Below, one piece after another: positions 61,195 to 64,000 of a stretch of DNA of 64,000 nt. The stretch is from Glandiceps talaboti. Taxonomy: Eukaryota > Hemichordata > Enteropneusta > Spengelidae. Made by a program: the position numbers and the translations under genes. Position 1 is the first letter of the stretch; each line of letters begins with the position of its first letter. The notes beneath the pieces are model-generated. The model was not told where the DNA came from. It was given only the letters and a program-made list of their open reading frames with translations, and ran no database searches. Location: positions 1,187,501 to 1,251,500 of the forward strand of contig NC_135568.1 of the NCBI RefSeq assembly GCF_964340395.1, written 5' to 3'.

Positions 61195-61645
61195 CATCAT
61201 GTATCTATTATTACACGCCTAAAAATACAAATTATGATGTATCTACAGACAGTAAGACAGGATGGGTATAAGTATTATTACACGCCTAAAAATACAAGTT
61301 ATGATGTATCTACAGACAGTAAGACAGGATGGGTATAAGTATTATTACATGCCTAAAAATACAAGTTATGATGTATCTACAGACAGTAAGACAGGATGGG
61401 TATAAGTATTATTACACGCCTAAAAATACAAGTTATGATGTATCTACAGACAGTAAGACAGGATGGGTATAAGTATTATTACACGCCTAAAAATACAAGT
61501 TATGATGTATCTACAGACAGTAAGACAGGATGGGTATAAGTATTATTACACGCCTAAAAATACAAGTTATGATGTATCTACAGACAGTAAGACAGGATGG
61601 GTATAAGTATTATTACACGCCTAAAAATACAAGTTATGATGTAAT
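61195..61645. repeat. 67-bp minisatellite, about 6.7 copies
   Basis: Unit ACGCCTAAAAATACAAGTTA, TGATGTATCTACAGACAG, ACAGGATGGGTATAAGT. Nearly identical copies. Confidence 0.95.
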
Positions 61646-61794
61646 GTATACAGAGTGTGAGACAGGAAAGGAAAAAGAGATGCCTTAATATATACATGTA
61701 CATGTTAAATGTGTATTTGGTTCATGTACATGTATACAGAATGCTGGTCAAATCACAGCCTAGAATTCAGCCATGTAGGGATTTGGTCTCACTT

Positions 61795-62165
61795 TTCTCC
61801 TACCACACCTGGCATTTTGCTTTCACTTTTCTCCTACATGTACCACGCCTGGCATTCTGCTCTCGCTATTCTCCTACCATGCCTGGCATTCTGCTCTCGC
61901 TATTCTCCTACCATGCCTGGCATTTTGCTCTCGCTATTCCCCTACCACGCCTGGCATTTTGCTCTCGCTATTCCCCTACTACGCCTGGCATTCTGCTCTC
62001 GCTATTCTCCTACCATGCCTGGCATTCTGCTCTCGCTATTCCCCTACCACGCCTGGCATTTTGCTCTCGCTATTCTCCTACCACGTCTGGCATTTCGCTC
62101 TCGCTATTCTCCTACCACGCCTGGCATTTTGCTCTCGCTATTCTCCTACCACACCTGGCATTTTG
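61795..62165. repeat. 34-bp minisatellite, 11 copies
   Basis: Unit CCTACCACGCCTGGCATTTT then GCTCTCGCTATTCT. Opens repetitive frames that are not genes. Confidence 0.95.
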
Positions 62166-62749
62166 ACCTACTGCTTCAATGAAGCTATGGCCAGAAAACA
62201 ATCAAAAATTCTTTTTGGGTTTTTAATTCTTCCGCAGCTACGAGATGACATCAATAGGATCACCATATGATTAGAACCAAATTGGAAGGTTGAGTTGTGT
62301 GATATAAACATGATTAACATTAACATTTTGTCATTATTCCCCCCCCCCAAAAAAAAAGAAACAGTTTGTCTAAAATGGTGCGACAACGCGATTCTTCTTT
62401 TATTCTCAAAAAACCTGTCACTCAGTCTACTATTTGTGGCAGTTAGTGTTCATTTTATTTAGTACTTTAGAGCAAGTGTGTATCACTGTATGTGACCGAC
62501 CATTATAGCAAAATGCCACACATGAAGCAAAAGCAAAAACAAAATCTTCACATAACTGGATTCTAGGGTAGTGAAATCAAAACAGGACTAAGAATTCACT
62601 TGTACACAATAAATATATGACTTGCAGAATTTACCGCCTGCATAAATCTGTGCCCTTCACTGTCATACTTTCTATCCTGAAAGATGCCAAACATCTGAAC
62701 AATTTAACAAAGAATGGAAGTTCCAATGTATAATTAATTTTCTTCATAT

Positions 62750-62915
62750 ATCATCATGTCAGTGCAGTAAGGTCGTATCTGCCTGTACACATCATGTCAA
62801 TGCAGTAAGGTTGTATCTGCCTATACACATTGTGTCAGTGCAGTAAGGTTGTATCTGCCTATACAATTGCATAACAGATACGACCTTACTGCACTGATGC
62901 AACGATATATACACC
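62750..62915. mobile_element. Short palindromic element, family at two loci (copy B, left arm triplicated)
   Basis: GTCAGTGCAGTAAGGT and TCGTATCTGCC are present three times in tandem (62757-62860), then one inverted arm ACGACCTTACTGCACTGATG (62880-62902). Same family as 51279-51366. Confidence 0.6.
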
Positions 62916-63432
62916 ATGACGTCAAAGCAGGATGGACATTGGAAGTGTAAAGAGAATATCATGTGATGACTTGTGAGTCAGGAATATTTGACATCATATT
63001 TGACATGATACTGGTCACACACAAGTTCAAGGTCAATCGTGCTGTGATTCCATATAAAGTACCCTACTTCTTGCATATTTGTTAGAGTATCATACTAGAC
63101 TTGTTGTGTGTATAGTTACATCAAGACTGTTACTCAACTTGTGTCCAAAATATCATCCACACACATCTATAACTTATATAAATCATACTTTCTCCTACTG
63201 ACACTGACCTTATTCCAGATTTTCCCAACTTGTGGTTTTTTGTGTACAAGCAAATACACCCTCATCCCCATCCCCACTCCCATCCTCACCCCCACCTTCC
63301 CCACCCCTGTAGAAAGAGGATTAACTTAACTTGAAGGGAAACATAGATGAGGTTGGTTTTATCAGCTACATGTATATTTCTTTATCTTATGGGACCAAGA
63401 AAAGTCCTTTTCACCAACTCTATTATTTCTCT

Positions 63433-63475
<43 letters not shown>

Positions 63476-64000
63476 GCAAATATGGTTAGAATAGGTCTGC
63501 TCTGTACTGAAATGGGGGCATTCTGGGAAGCAAACAACACTAGGTTTTACACATCTCTTAAAATGCTTGGCCTCAGCATTGTTTGGACAAAAAATGGGCA
63601 AGAATCAATTGTTCGGTATGCAGGTTTAGGAACTATTGGTACTTCAAGTATTTCAACTCCTCTGGATAACAACAAACAAAATGTATGTGGCCCTGAAAAT
63701 ATCTTGAAAAACAACTTGTTGACATCATGACCTATCAAGACTATACAGGATGCTATATACATATTAAAATTACATATACATTTTGTACATGGTACCCTGG
63801 TTTTTTACAAACCATTGTTAGACACTGCAGGAGGCAAACAAATGACCTGCCATAATGTTCTTGGCTTCACTATGCTTTGTATCATTTTATATATTTATAG
63901 GCCTGATAAGAACTAACAACATTCCACTTATGAAGTAATTTCTGAATAATTCAGAATTCATTTACATATTTTTGGTTGAAAAAATTCGTAATTTTCCTAT
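62916..64000. other. No gene supported
   Basis: AT-rich with a C-rich patch at 63265-63310 and an (AT)n tract. An open frame at 63480-63730 has no recognisable domain. Confidence 0.5.
63436..63472. repeat. (AT)n microsatellite
   Basis: Pure AT alternation. Confidence 0.95.

Noticed and set aside
61657-62270. Repetitive open frames up to 169 residues
   Set aside because: 34-bp minisatellite read in shifting frames.
63480-63730. Open frame beginning MVRIGLLCTEMGAF
   Set aside because: No acceptor, domain or neighbour support; length expected by chance in this composition.

Overview
This is animal nuclear DNA. It is AT-rich, its genes are split by GT/AG introns, and it is crowded with microsatellites, minisatellites and short foldback elements. 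Nothing prokaryotic, organellar or viral is visible. The two readable genes and the abundance of TATG/CA arrays and short palindromic elements fit a bilaterian invertebrate (lophotrochozoan or invertebrate deuterostome). I cannot fix the phylum from sequence alone.

Gene 1 (minus strand, 57695 down to 32394) is a complete 24-exon SLC4-family anion exchanger (AE1/AE2/AE3 type, Na+-independent Cl-/HCO3- exchange). All exon phases join without a break into 1383 residues: a long charged cytoplasmic N-terminus, the band-3 cytoplasmic domain, a multi-span transport domain and a short acidic tail. Three 30-54 nt phase-0 microexons lie in the N-terminal part.

Gene 2 (plus strand, 14254 to 19670) has five coding exons and encodes a 330-residue single-pass membrane protein with an SPFH/band-7-like body, a cluster of six cysteines and a C-terminal Ala/Glu helix. 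Its 5' UTR is probably spliced from a CpG-richer block near 11.2-11.4 kb. A possible first coding exon of a third gene starts from that block on the minus strand (11210 to 11084) and would continue beyond the left edge.

Genes 1 and 2 converge. The 19.8-32.4 kb stretch between their stop codons holds repeats, two CTCF-like motifs and the probable 3' UTR of gene 1. The left 11 kb and the right 6 kb hold no gene I can support.

The repeat landscape is the other main content. There are more than 20 minisatellites with units of 27-125 bp, several microsatellites, a TTAA-flanked palindromic MITE, a second palindromic family at two loci, a dispersed 300-450 bp family in at least five copies, a tRNA-derived SINE whose promoter head is tandemly triplicated, and a LINE reverse-transcriptase relic. 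Several arrays contain or copy splice sites of gene 1. No new multi-gene system is evident. The least explained block is an inverted-repeat compound element in the last intron of gene 2 (17.26-18.83 kb), which carries a small ORF with a signal-peptide-like N-terminus.
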